Notes under the pieces: generated by a model
Seen by the model: only the letters and a program-made list of their open reading frames with translations
What the model was told of the DNA's origin: nothing
The model's database searches: none
Made by a program: the position numbers and the translations under genes
Assembly (NCBI RefSeq): GCF_007993815.1
Contig: NZ_VJWE01000011.1
Coordinates: 558,001-622,000 of the forward strand
Origin: Acidovorax delafieldii
GTDB taxonomy: Bacteria; Pseudomonadota; Gammaproteobacteria; Burkholderiales; Burkholderiaceae_C
Direction of reading: 5' to 3'
DNA: 64,000 bases
In this document: piece after piece, positions 45,517 to 53,624 of the stretch
How positions within the stretch are numbered: position 1 is the stretch's first letter
How the letters are laid out: the number at the start of each line of letters is the position of its first letter

Positions 45517-45534
45517 ATGTAGGTTTCATGACAG
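45517..45534 (-). promoter_or_regulatory. Weak Pho-box-like site upstream of phnG
   Basis: On the minus strand CTGTCAT-GAAA-CCTACAT: the first 7-base repeat is perfect, the second keeps 4 of 7 positions. It points toward phnG and overlaps the phnF start codon. The order Pho-like site, PhnF operator, gene is the same as upstream of phnC, which supports it despite the weak second half. Confidence 0.4.
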
Positions 45535-46310
45535 CCAGCACCACCTCTCTCACGACCCCGTTGCAGGTCCCGCAAGCACCACCACTGCGCCCTGCGCGCG
45601 ACAGCTTCTGGACGCGCATAGCCGCCGAGCTGGCCGAGGCCATCGGCAGCGGCGTCTATCCGCCGGGCCAGCGACTGCCCTCGGAACACGCGCTGGCCGA
45701 GCAGTTCGGCGTGAACCGCCACACCATCCGCCGTTCGCTCGCCAGCCTGTGCAGCCAGGGGCTGGTGCGCATCACGCAGGGCAGCGGCACCTATGTGGAA
45801 GACTTTGCGGTGGACCTGGTGCTGGGCAAGCGCACGCGCCACCAGCAGGGCCTGGCACAGGCCGGTCTGCGCGGCAGCCTGGTGGTGCTGCAGGCCCAGA
45901 CCACGCGCGCCACGGCGGCGCTGGCCAAGGCGCTGCAAGTGCCCGCGCGCAGCCCGCTGCTGGCGCTGCGCGTTCGGGGCGACGCCGAGGGCCAGCCCCT
46001 GCACATCAGCGAGCGCTACTTTCCCCTGCCCCGCTTCGAAAACCTGGCGGCCGTGGTGCGCGAAACGGGCTCCATCACCGCAGGCTTCACTGCCCACGGC
46101 GTTGCTGACTACACGCGCCGCGAAAGCCGCATCACCGCCGAGCTGCCGAGCGCCGAAGTGGCCGCCCAGTTGCGCCAGCCCACCTCACGCCCCGTGCTGC
46201 AGGTAGAGAGCCTGAACGTGGACCTGGCAGGCACGCCCATCGAATGGGCCCGCGCCTGGTTTGCGGGCGACCGCGTGAAACTGACCATTGACCACGATGA
46301 ACACGCCTGA
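45528..46310 (+). CDS. phnF: GntR/HutC-family regulator PhnF
   Basis: A 260-residue regulator: N-terminal winged helix (SGVYPPGQRLPSEHALAEQF, VNRHTIRRSLASLCSQGLV) and a C-terminal UTRA ligand domain (ISERYFPLPRFENLAAVV, ESLNVDLAGTPIEWARAWF). PhnF proteins repress phn genes until a phosphonate-related ligand binds. It is divergent from phnG, and the two GTNTANAC sites in the locus fit HutC-subfamily recognition. It starts a plus-strand unit with DUF1045, phnN and arsC. Confidence 0.92.
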   Translation: MTASTTSLTTPLQVPQAPPLRPARDSFWTRIAAELAEAIGSGVYPPGQRLPSEHALAEQFGVNRHTIRRSLASLCSQGLVRITQGSGTYVEDFAVDLVLGKRTRHQQGLAQAGLRGSLVVLQAQTTRATAALAKALQVPARSPLLALRVRGDAEGQPLHISERYFPLPRFENLAAVVRETGSITAGFTAHGVADYTRRESRITAELPSAEVAAQLRQPTSRPVLQVESLNVDLAGTPIEWARAWFAGDRVKLTIDHDEHA

Positions 46311-47025
46311 CATGCCACCCACCCACCACCGCTATGCGGTCTATTTCGCACCCAACCCGGGCAGCCTGGGCTGGCTGGCCGGCAGCCACTGGCTGGGGCG
46401 CTGCGCCGCGCTGCTGCAGCCGCTGCAGCAGCTCGCCATCGACAGCGTGGCGGCGGACGATCTGCACCGCCTGACCGCAGCACCCCGCCGCTACGGCTGG
46501 CACGCCACACTCAAGGCGCCGTTTGCGCTGGCGCCCGGCGCCGACTGGATCACGCTGCACCAGGCCGTGCAGTCCGTGGCGCGCGGGCTGCAACCCTTTG
46601 TGCTGCCGCCCCTGCAGGTGCAACGCATCGACGACTTTCTGGCACTGGTGCCCCCGGCGTTGCACCTCGCCAATGCGCAGATCCAGGAGACCGCCGCCAC
46701 CTGCGTGACGGCGCTCCAGCCCTTGGCCGCTCCCTTGTCCGACGCCGACCTCGCCCGGCGCCGCTCGGCGGGGCTCACTGCCCGGCAAGACGCGCTGCTG
46801 CAGCAATGGGGCTACCCCTTTGTGCTGGACGAGTTCCGCTTTCACCTGTCGCTCACCGGCAGCCTGGCGCAGGTGGACACACAGACGCAGGCGCTGGTGT
46901 TCGAGGCCGCGCAGGAGTTCTTCTCGGACCTGCCCATCCTCAAGTTCAACAGCCTGGCCTTGTTCGCAGAGCCCACACCCGGCGCCGACTTTGTGCTGCT
47001 GGATCACCTGGAGATGGGCGCATGA
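46297..47025 (+). CDS. DUF1045 2H-phosphoesterase, phosphonate metabolism protein
   Basis: A 242-residue protein of DUF1045, often annotated as a putative phosphonate metabolism protein. It has both histidine motifs of the 2H phosphoesterase superfamily: GWHATLK (His69, Thr71) and RFHLSLTG (His183, Ser185). 2H enzymes open 2',3'- or 1,2-cyclic phosphates, and C-P lyase yields 5-phosphoribosyl 1,2-cyclic phosphate that PhnP normally opens. No phnP is present, so this protein is a candidate replacement (inference). ATG 46297 overlaps phnF by 14 bases; ATG 46312 is an alternative. It overlaps phnN by 4 bases. Confidence 0.85.
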   Translation: MNTPDMPPTHHRYAVYFAPNPGSLGWLAGSHWLGRCAALLQPLQQLAIDSVAADDLHRLTAAPRRYGWHATLKAPFALAPGADWITLHQAVQSVARGLQPFVLPPLQVQRIDDFLALVPPALHLANAQIQETAATCVTALQPLAAPLSDADLARRRSAGLTARQDALLQQWGYPFVLDEFRFHLSLTGSLAQVDTQTQALVFEAAQEFFSDLPILKFNSLALFAEPTPGADFVLLDHLEMGA

Positions 47026-47636
47026 CCGCGGGCCGGCTGGTCTACTGCATGGGCCCCTCGGGTGCGGGCAAGGACAGCCTGCTGGACTGGCTGCGCGCCC
47101 ACCTGCCCCAGCCCTGCCCCGTGCACTGGGCGCAGCGCACCATCAGCCGTGCCGCGACGTCTGCCGGCGAAGTGCATGAAAGCGTTTCGCCCCAAACGTT
47201 TGTTGCGCTGTGCAGCGACCACGCATTTGCCCTGCACTGGCAGGCCAACGGCCTGGGTTACGGCGTGCGGCATGCGCAACTGGCGCCGCTGGCGCAGGGC
47301 CACTGGGTGCTGCTCAATGGCTCGCGCGCCTACCTGCCCGAGGCCCTGGCGCGCTTCCCGGACCTGGTGGCCGTGCACATCACCGCCAGCCCGCAGGTGC
47401 TGCGCGGACGTCTGCTGGCGCGCGGCCGCGAGACGCGCGAAGAGGTGGAGGCCCGGGTGCAGCGCGCGCTGGCCTACAGCCCGCCGCCGGGCGCGGCCAG
47501 CCTGGAGGTGCACAACGACGGAGCGCTGGGCGATGCGGGCCTGCGGCTGCTGAACGCGTTGGAAAATTTACCGGGCTGGCCCCAGCGCAGTGGCAAACTT
47601 TCGCCCATTGTTTCCGTACTTTCCAGCACGCCATGA
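47022..47636 (+). CDS. phnN: Ribose 1,5-bisphosphate phosphokinase PhnN
   Basis: A 204-residue guanylate-kinase-like enzyme: P-loop MGPSGAGKDSLLDWLRA, then ISRAATSAGEVHESVSPQTF, HWQANGLGYGV, and LLNGSRAYLPEAL. PhnN phosphorylates ribose 1,5-bisphosphate to PRPP, the last step that returns the C-P lyase ribose to nucleotide metabolism. It overlaps both DUF1045 (ATGA) and arsC (ATGA). Confidence 0.92.
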   Translation: MTAGRLVYCMGPSGAGKDSLLDWLRAHLPQPCPVHWAQRTISRAATSAGEVHESVSPQTFVALCSDHAFALHWQANGLGYGVRHAQLAPLAQGHWVLLNGSRAYLPEALARFPDLVAVHITASPQVLRGRLLARGRETREEVEARVQRALAYSPPPGAASLEVHNDGALGDAGLRLLNALENLPGWPQRSGKLSPIVSVLSSTP

Positions 47637-48055
47637 CCACCATCACGATCTATCACAACCCCAAGTGCGGCACGTCCCGCAACACCCTCGCCATGATCCG
47701 CAACAGCGGCATGGAGCCCGAGGTCATCGAATACCTCCAAACCCCGCCCGACCGTGCCACGCTGGTGGCGCTGATTGCAGCGACAGGCGAGCCGGTGATC
47801 AACGCCGTGCGCACCAAGGAGGCGATCTTCACCGAGCTGCAACTGGACGCACCGGGCGTCACCGACGCGCAGCTCATCGACGCGATGCTGCAGCACCCCA
47901 TCCTCATCAACCGCCCCATCGTGGTCACGCCCCTGGGCACGCGGCTGTGCCGCCCGTCCGAGAAAGTGCTGGACATCCTGCCCGCACCGCAGCAAGGTGC
48001 CTTCACCAAGGAGGATGGCGAAGTCGTCATCAACGCGCAGGGCCAGCGTGTCTGA
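47633..48055 (+). CDS. arsC: Arsenate reductase, glutaredoxin-dependent ArsC
   Basis: A 140-residue ArsC of the plasmid R773 type. HNPKCGTSRN carries the catalytic Cys12, and the arginine triad Arg60, Arg94 and Arg107 is at the same positions as in R773 ArsC. It reduces arsenate to arsenite with glutathione/glutaredoxin. Its ATG overlaps the phnN stop, so it is the last coupled gene of the phnF unit. Linkage makes sense because phosphate-starved cells import more arsenate. No arsB/acr3 or arsR lies nearby. Confidence 0.92.
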   Translation: MTTITIYHNPKCGTSRNTLAMIRNSGMEPEVIEYLQTPPDRATLVALIAATGEPVINAVRTKEAIFTELQLDAPGVTDAQLIDAMLQHPILINRPIVVTPLGTRLCRPSEKVLDILPAPQQGAFTKEDGEVVINAQGQRV

Positions 48056-48094
48056 GGCAACCTCGCGCGCCCCCGCCATGGCCCACCGCGCGGA

Positions 48095-49294
48095 ATGAGC
48101 GCCGCCTCGCAACGCTGGACCGTGGCGCGCCTGGGCACGGCCCAGACGCTGGCCTGGGCCTCGTCCTACTACCTGCCTGCCATGCTGGCCGCGCCCATGG
48201 CGCGCGACCTGGGTGTGGCCACCCCCACGGTGTTCGCCGCGTTTTCCGTGGCGCTCATCGTGTCGGCGCTGCTCGGGCCTTTCGCGGGTCGCGCCATTGA
48301 CCGCCATGGCGGCCGCCCGGTGCTGATGGGCACCAACCTGTTGTTTGCAGCTGCTCTGGCGGGCATGGCCCTGGCGCAAGGCCCGGTGGGCCTGTTTGCC
48401 GCGTGGGTGCTGATGGGCGTGGCCATGGGGTCGGGCCTTTACGAGGCGGCGTTTGCCACGCTGGTGCGGCTGTACGGCCAGGGCGCGCGCAGCGCCATCA
48501 CCGGCATCACGCTGATCGCGGGGTTCGCCAGCACCGTGGGCTGGCCGCTGTCGGCCTGGATGGAGACGCAGTGGGGTTGGCGCGGCGCGTGTGCGGGCTG
48601 GGCCGCATTGCACCTGCTGGTGGGCGTGCCGCTCAATGGCTGGCTGCCGCGCGCCGACGCCGCAGACAAGGCCCCCGAACCATCGACGGACGCCATCGCA
48701 GCGCCCGCCACAGAAACGGCCGTATCCGCCCCGCCCACTCCAGCACACCCGCTGCGCACCACCGTGCTGCTGTCCTTTGTGTTTGCGGTCACGTGGTTCA
48801 CCAGCACCGCCATGGCAGCCCACCTGCCGCGCCTGCTGCAGGCCAGCGGTACGTCGCTGCATGCGGCAGTGGCCCTGGCGGCACTGGTGGGCCCTGCGCA
48901 GGTGGCGGCACGCCTGCTGGAGTTTGGTTTTCTGCGCCGCCTGCACCCGCTGCTATCGGCCCAGCTGGCAGCCGCCGCACACCCTGTGGGCGCGGGCCTG
49001 CTGATGGTGCTGGGCGGGCCTGCGGCAGCGGTGTTCACCGTGCTGCACGGGGCAGGTAACGGGATACTGACCATTGCCAAGGGCACGCTGCCACTGGTGC
49101 TGTTTGGGCCAGCAGGCTACGGCGCGCGCCAGGGCCTGATGATGGTGCCCGCCCGCGTGGCGCAGGCGTTTGCACCGGTGCTGTTTGGCATGCTGCTGGA
49201 CAGCGCCGGGGCAGCGGCCCTGTGGCTCACCACACTGCTGGGCCTCGCCGCGTTGGGAGCGCTGTGGCTACTGCGTCCCGTGGCGCGGGTCTGA
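48095..49294 (+). CDS. MFS transporter
   Basis: A 399-residue protein with about 12 TM helices. Motif A appears as GRAIDRHGGRPVL after helix 2, and there is a Pro/Ala/Thr-rich central loop near residues 185-215. It begins 39 bases after arsC and may extend that unit; an arsenite or phosphonate-product efflux role would be speculation. The N-terminal TAQTLAWASSYYLPAM helix resembles a subgroup of uncharacterised MFS proteins. Confidence 0.88.
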   Translation: MSAASQRWTVARLGTAQTLAWASSYYLPAMLAAPMARDLGVATPTVFAAFSVALIVSALLGPFAGRAIDRHGGRPVLMGTNLLFAAALAGMALAQGPVGLFAAWVLMGVAMGSGLYEAAFATLVRLYGQGARSAITGITLIAGFASTVGWPLSAWMETQWGWRGACAGWAALHLLVGVPLNGWLPRADAADKAPEPSTDAIAAPATETAVSAPPTPAHPLRTTVLLSFVFAVTWFTSTAMAAHLPRLLQASGTSLHAAVALAALVGPAQVAARLLEFGFLRRLHPLLSAQLAAAAHPVGAGLLMVLGGPAAAVFTVLHGAGNGILTIAKGTLPLVLFGPAGYGARQGLMMVPARVAQAFAPVLFGMLLDSAGAAALWLTTLLGLAALGALWLLRPVARV

Positions 49295-49298
49295 GCAA

Positions 49299-49973
49299 TC
49301 AACCGCGCGGCACCACAAACGCCTTGCGCGCAGCGAGCGCTGCGGGGCGCGAGTGGCAGCCTTCCAGGTGGTCATTGACCAGCCCCATCGCCTGCATGAA
49401 GGCGTACACCGTGGTCGGGCCCACAAAGCTCCAGCCGCGCTTTTTCAGGTCCTTGGACATGGCAATGGAAGCCGGCGATGTGGACAGGGTGCGCGCCACT
49501 TCGCGCGTGATGCGCTCGGGCCGGTCGGTGGCAGCGGGCTCGTAGCGCCAGGCGTAGTGCGCCAGCGAACCAAACTCGCGCCGCAGCTCCAGCACACGGT
49601 GGGCATTGTTGATGGTGGACTCGATCTTGCCCCGGTGGCGCACGATGGCCGCGTCCTGCACCAGGCGCTCGACCTCGGCCGGGCCGAAGGCTGCGACCTG
49701 CTCGGCGTCGAAGTTCGCGAACGCCGCGCGAAAGCCCTCGCGCTTGTTCAGGATGGTGAGCCAGCTCAGGCCCGATTGAAAACCCTCCAGGCAGATCTTC
49801 TCGAACAGCCTGCGGTCGTCGGCCACCGGAAAGCCCCACTCGGTGTCGTGGTAGTGGCGGTACAGCGGCGTGGACTGGCACCAGGTGCAGCGCGGGCAAC
49901 CGGCCTCGTCGGCGAACAGGCCGTCGGCCAGCGCGGGTTGGCGAGCAGGATCGGGAGCGGTCAAAGGGGTCAT
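49299..49973 (-). CDS. tag: DNA-3-methyladenine glycosylase I (Tag)
   Basis: A 224-residue base-excision repair enzyme. CTWCQSTPLYRHYHDTEWGF and DRRLFEKICLEGFQSGLSWL are the Tag signature, and the structural zinc is supplied by early Cys and a late His/Cys pair (HLEGCHSR). KKRGWSFVGPTTVYAFMQAM covers the base pocket. Tag removes 3-methyladenine from alkylated DNA. ATG 49973 is chosen; ATG 49982 (MPRMTPL) is possible. It converges with the MFS gene, whose stop is only 4 bases away. Confidence 0.92.
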   Translation of the reverse strand: MTPLTAPDPARQPALADGLFADEAGCPRCTWCQSTPLYRHYHDTEWGFPVADDRRLFEKICLEGFQSGLSWLTILNKREGFRAAFANFDAEQVAAFGPAEVERLVQDAAIVRHRGKIESTINNAHRVLELRREFGSLAHYAWRYEPAATDRPERITREVARTLSTSPASIAMSKDLKKRGWSFVGPTTVYAFMQAMGLVNDHLEGCHSRPAALAARKAFVVPRG

Positions 49974-50054
49974 GCGCGGCATTCTAGAAAGCGCAACAGC
50001 CAGGCTGCTGACAGGGCGAGCGCAAAGGGTTCGATCTGCCCATAAACTGCCCCC

Positions 50055-51227
50055 ATGCGCCAGCCACTTTCCCGCCTGCGGGCCACTTTCAGCCTGATGT
50101 TTTGCCTGGTGCTGGCCGGCTGCGCCAGCACCACCGGTCCCTCCAACGCGCTGGGCTACTACTGGCAGTCGCTGCGCGGGCACATGCAGATCATGCATGC
50201 CGCAGAACCGATTGACGAATGGGTGGCGCGCAAGGACATCTCGCCCGCCCTGCGCGAGCGCTTGCAGCTGGCGCAACGTGCGCGGGCCTTTGCGGTGGCA
50301 GAACTCGGCCTGCCCGACAACGCCAGCTACCGCCGCTATGCCGACCTGAAGCGCCCCGCCGCCGTGTGGAACGTGGTCGCAGCGCCGCCCTATTCGCTGA
50401 CGCTGCACACCTGGTGCTTTCCGGTCACGGGCTGCATCGGCTACCGTGGCTATTTCACCGAAGCTGCGGCACAGGCCGAGGCCGCCGAGCTGTCCGCACA
50501 GGGCCTGGAGGTGGAGGTGTACGGCGTGCCCGCCTACTCCACGCTGGGCTACATGAACTGGGCGGGCGGCGACCCGCTGCTGTCCACCTTCATCGCCTGG
50601 CCCGAGGGAGACTTTGTGCGCCTGCTGTTCCACGAGCTGGCGCACCAGGTGGTCTATGCCAAGAACGACACCTTGTTCAACGAATCCTTTGCCACCGCGG
50701 TGGAACGCATTGGCGTGGCGCGGTGGCTGGCCACGCAGTCCACCCCCGCCGCGCGCGAGGCCTACGCCACCAGCGAAGCGCGGCGCAGCGCCTTCCGCAT
50801 GCTCACCCGGGCCACGCGCACCCGCCTGGCGGCCATTTATGAGCAGAAGGAGCTTCAAGCGATAGAAGATCATGCCTTGAGTGCTATGAAAAAAGAAGCA
50901 ATGCAAGCGTTTCGAGACGACTATGCCGCACTGCGCGCACGCTGGCTGGACGCCCCCGGCGGCACGCCCCCCCGGGCCACCACTGCCCAGGTGGCAGGCT
51001 ACGACCGCTGGGTGGCCCAGGCCAACAACGCCAGTTTTGCCGCCCAGGCCGCCTACGACGAACTGGTGCCCGCGTTCGAGGCCTTGTTTGAACGCGAGGG
51101 GCGCAACTGGCCCCGGTTTTATGATGCCGTACGACAACTGACGCAGCAGCCCCTGCCCGAGCGGCACGACACACTGCGCGCCCTTTTACCTGACCCCCAA
51201 CACCTCAAGGAGACAGCCGGTGCCTGA
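50055..51227 (+). CDS. Zinc aminopeptidase-family lipoprotein (Aminopep/PF10023-like)
   Basis: A 390-residue lipoprotein with signal peptide and lipobox (LVLAGC, Cys at about 22). LLFHELAHQVVYAKNDTLFN contains HExxH, and NESFATAVERIG supplies the downstream Glu, as in gluzincin peptidases. CFPVTGCIGYRGYF is conserved in the family. Residues about 262-282 (EQKELQAIEDHALSAMKKEA) are encoded by a diverged, inverted copy of the dispersed 60-bp repeat. It overlaps the PHA-system gene by 8 bases. Confidence 0.85.
   Translation: MRQPLSRLRATFSLMFCLVLAGCASTTGPSNALGYYWQSLRGHMQIMHAAEPIDEWVARKDISPALRERLQLAQRARAFAVAELGLPDNASYRRYADLKRPAAVWNVVAAPPYSLTLHTWCFPVTGCIGYRGYFTEAAAQAEAAELSAQGLEVEVYGVPAYSTLGYMNWAGGDPLLSTFIAWPEGDFVRLLFHELAHQVVYAKNDTLFNESFATAVERIGVARWLATQSTPAAREAYATSEARRSAFRMLTRATRTRLAAIYEQKELQAIEDHALSAMKKEAMQAFRDDYAALRARWLDAPGGTPPRATTAQVAGYDRWVAQANNASFAAQAAYDELVPAFEALFEREGRNWPRFYDAVRQLTQQPLPERHDTLRALLPDPQHLKETAGA
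50841..50899 (-). repeat. Dispersed ~60-bp repeat, diverged inverted copy inside the aminopeptidase gene
   Basis: On the minus strand GCTTCTTTTTTCATAGCACT, a degenerate middle, then CTATCGCTTGAAGCTCCTTC. It aligns along its length, without gaps, with the inverted copy at 29551-29612 but is more diverged. It remains in frame. Confidence 0.45.
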
Positions 51228-51627
51228 CATTCATATCCACCGCGAACACCACCTGGGCTTCAAGGAAGCCCGCAAGGTCGCCTTCTCCTGGGCCGAAAAG
51301 GCCGAAGAAAAATTCGACATGGAATGCACCTACGAAGAAGGGGACAAGGAAGACCTGCTCACCTTCTCCCGCTCGGGCGTCAAGGGCACGCTGCTGGTGG
51401 ATGCGCACCAGTTCGAGATGAAGGCACAGCTAGGCTTTCTGTTCGGCGCGTTCAAGGACCGCATCGAGGCCGAAATAGGCGAGCAGCTGGACGCCCTGCT
51501 CAACGCGCCCCACCCCGGCGCCAAGAAGCCCGCCGCAGACAAGAAGAAACATGCAGCAGACGCGGATGCTGACAAGCCGGCCCCCAAGTCAGCGGCCAAG
51601 CCTGCCGCCAAGGCCAAGAAGGCCTAG
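51220..51627 (+). CDS. Polyhydroxyalkanoic-acid-system family protein with basic tail
   Basis: A 135-residue protein starting with GTG 51220 after AAGGAG. Residues 1-95 match the PHA_gran_rgn family (HREHHLGFKEARKVAFSWAE, LGFLFGAFKDRIEAEIGEQL), small proteins linked to PHA granule regulation. From about residue 97 the tail is Lys/Ala/Pro/Asp-rich (KKPAADKKKHAADAD, AAKPAAKAKKA), similar in style to histone-H1-like tails of PhaF phasins. A DNA- or granule-bridging role is plausible but unproven. Confidence 0.82.
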   Translation: MPDIHIHREHHLGFKEARKVAFSWAEKAEEKFDMECTYEEGDKEDLLTFSRSGVKGTLLVDAHQFEMKAQLGFLFGAFKDRIEAEIGEQLDALLNAPHPGAKKPAADKKKHAADADADKPAPKSAAKPAAKAKKA

Positions 51628-51635
51628 CCACCGCC

Positions 51636-52340
51636 ATGACATCCACCGCGAACGGGACCGCCGCCCACAGCCCGGCGTTTGACACCCTCTCCACGCTGCT
51701 CCACACCCGCTACAGCTGCCGCGCTTTTCTGCCCGAGCCGTTGCCGCGCGGCACCATCGAAGCCATCCTGGTCACCGCGCAGCGCACGGCCTCGTGGTGC
51801 AACGCGCAGCCCTGGCAGCTCACCATAGCCAGCGGCACCACGCTGGAGCGCCTGCGCAGCGCACTGCAGTCGCACATGACCACCGCAGCCCCCAACCCCG
51901 ACCTGCCCTGGCCCCGCGAATACCGGGGCGTGTACCAGGAACGGCGGCGCGAATGCGGCTGGGGCCTGTACGAAGCCCTGGGCATTGCCAAGGGTGACCG
52001 CGAAGCCTCGGCCCGCCAGGCGGCGCAGAACTTCACGATGTTCGGCGCACCGCATGTGGCCATCGTCACCAGCGACGAGGCACTGGGCGTCTATGGTGCG
52101 GTGGACTGTGGCGCGTATGTGAGCAACTTCATGCTGGCCGCGCACAGCCTGGGCGTGGGCTCCATCGCACAGGCGGCGCTGGCGTCCTACCCCGGCGTGC
52201 TGCGCGAGGTGCTGGGCATTGGCAATGACCGCAGCATCGTCTGCGGCATCTCCTTTGGCATGGCGGACCCAGCCCACCCGGCCAACCATTTCCGCACCAC
52301 ACGCGCCGACTCCGCCAGCAGCGTGGTCTGGAGGGACTGA
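51636..52340 (+). CDS. Nitroreductase family oxidoreductase
   Basis: A 234-residue FMN-dependent protein. HTRYSCRAFLPEPLPRGTIE is the FMN phosphate-binding start, RTASWCNAQPWQLTI the conserved NxQPW segment, and GAYVSNFMLAAHSLGVGSI and CGISFGMADPAHPANHFRT complete the fold. It could reduce nitroaromatics or quinones with NAD(P)H. It follows the PHA-system gene by 8 bases; the functional link is unclear. Confidence 0.9.
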   Translation: MTSTANGTAAHSPAFDTLSTLLHTRYSCRAFLPEPLPRGTIEAILVTAQRTASWCNAQPWQLTIASGTTLERLRSALQSHMTTAAPNPDLPWPREYRGVYQERRRECGWGLYEALGIAKGDREASARQAAQNFTMFGAPHVAIVTSDEALGVYGAVDCGAYVSNFMLAAHSLGVGSIAQAALASYPGVLREVLGIGNDRSIVCGISFGMADPAHPANHFRTTRADSASSVVWRD

Positions 52341-52361
52341 GAAGGGGTGACCGGACAGGCG

Positions 52362-53423
52362 TCAGGCCACAGCGCGCAGCAGGGGGTTGTGCGTGCGCAG
52401 CAGCCCAAACAGGTTCTTGGGGTCTGACAGCTGGGGGATGAGTTCGATGGGTTGGCCCATGCCCAGCTCGGCGGCCGTATCGCGCAAGAAGCGCAGCGCA
52501 GAAAAGTCCTCCAGCGCAAAGCCTACGGAGTCAAACACCGTTATTGCGGCATCGCTGGCCCGGCCGGTGTGTTGGCCTGCCAGCACTTCCCACAGCTCGG
52601 TCACCCCAAAGTCGGCAGGCAGCTGCTGGATGTCGCCTTCGATGCGCGTCTGCGGCGCGTATTCCACAAACACCTGGGCCTGGCGCAGCACGTCGGCATG
52701 CAGCTCGGTCTTGCCGGGGCAGTCGCCGCCCACGGCGTTGATGTGCATACCGGGCGCCAGCATGCCGGGCGTGAGGATGGTGGCGTTGGTCTTGTCGGCC
52801 GTCACCGTGGTCACGACGTCGGCGCCGCGCACGGCCTCGGCCGTGCTGTTGCAGGCCACGGTGCGCAGGCCTGTGCCTTGCAGGTTGGCCTGCAGCTTGG
52901 CGGTGGCGGTCGGGTCCGTGTCAAACAGCCGCAGCGCGGTGATGCCCAGCAGGTGGTGGAAGGCCAGTGCCTGGAACTCGCTTTGGGCGCCGTTGCCGAT
53001 CAGCGCCATGGTGCGGCTGCCAGGCCGCGCCAGGGCGCGGGCGGCCACGGCCGACATGGCGGCGGTGCGCAGGGCGGTGGTGAGCGTGAGTTCGCTCAGC
53101 AGCAGCGGCGCGCCCGTGGCCACATCGGCCAGCACGCCAAACGCCATCACCGTAGGCAGCCCCCAGCGCGTGTTCTTGGGGTGGCCGTTGACGTACTTGA
53201 ACGCATAGGTCTGGTCATCGGCAATGGGCATGAGTTCGATCACGCCGTCGCGCGAGTGGCTGGCCACACGTGCGGATTTGTCGAACGCGCCCCAGCGCAG
53301 AAAGTCGGCCTGGATGTAGTCGGCAATGCCGCGCAGGCAGGCCTCGACGCCTTTGCGCTGCACCATGTCGATGACATCGGTGGCACTGAGGTAGCGGGTG
53401 GAAAAAGGATGGTGTGAGGGCAT
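52362..53423 (-). CDS. Ornithine cyclodeaminase / mu-crystallin family protein
   Basis: A 353-residue NAD-dependent protein. FKYVNGHPKNTRWGLPTVMA lies in the substrate region, SELTLTTALRTAAMSAVAAR follows, and MALIGNGAQSEFQALAFHHL is the Rossmann GxGxxx motif. MHINAVGGDCPGKTELHADV carries the Gly-Gly-Asp/Glu region of ornithine cyclodeaminases. It may convert ornithine to proline or act as a ketimine reductase/lysine cyclodeaminase. ATG 53423 follows CGGAGAC. It is divergent from the HMG-CoA lyase gene. Confidence 0.88.
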   Translation of the reverse strand: MPSHHPFSTRYLSATDVIDMVQRKGVEACLRGIADYIQADFLRWGAFDKSARVASHSRDGVIELMPIADDQTYAFKYVNGHPKNTRWGLPTVMAFGVLADVATGAPLLLSELTLTTALRTAAMSAVAARALARPGSRTMALIGNGAQSEFQALAFHHLLGITALRLFDTDPTATAKLQANLQGTGLRTVACNSTAEAVRGADVVTTVTADKTNATILTPGMLAPGMHINAVGGDCPGKTELHADVLRQAQVFVEYAPQTRIEGDIQQLPADFGVTELWEVLAGQHTGRASDAAITVFDSVGFALEDFSALRFLRDTAAELGMGQPIELIPQLSDPKNLFGLLRTHNPLLRAVA

Positions 53424-53624
53424 GGCGCTTGTCTCCGAATGGGAATGGATAGGGCTCCAAGCAGTGTCCCGAAGCGCCAAAACAATGGGAATCGCCCAAT
53501 CTGCTGCATATTGCTGGGCTGTTTGCCGGTATGGCATCACAAATTGCCACTTTGTTCAAAACCCCCAGGGCACCTTCTGGCAGCGCCAGCGCGCTATCCT
53601 CGGCGGCATCCTCCGTCCAGCACC

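Noticed and set aside
35716-48055. A phnP gene within the phosphonate locus
   Set aside because: No metallo-beta-lactamase-fold protein (HxHxDH) is encoded between 35.7 and 48 kb on either strand.
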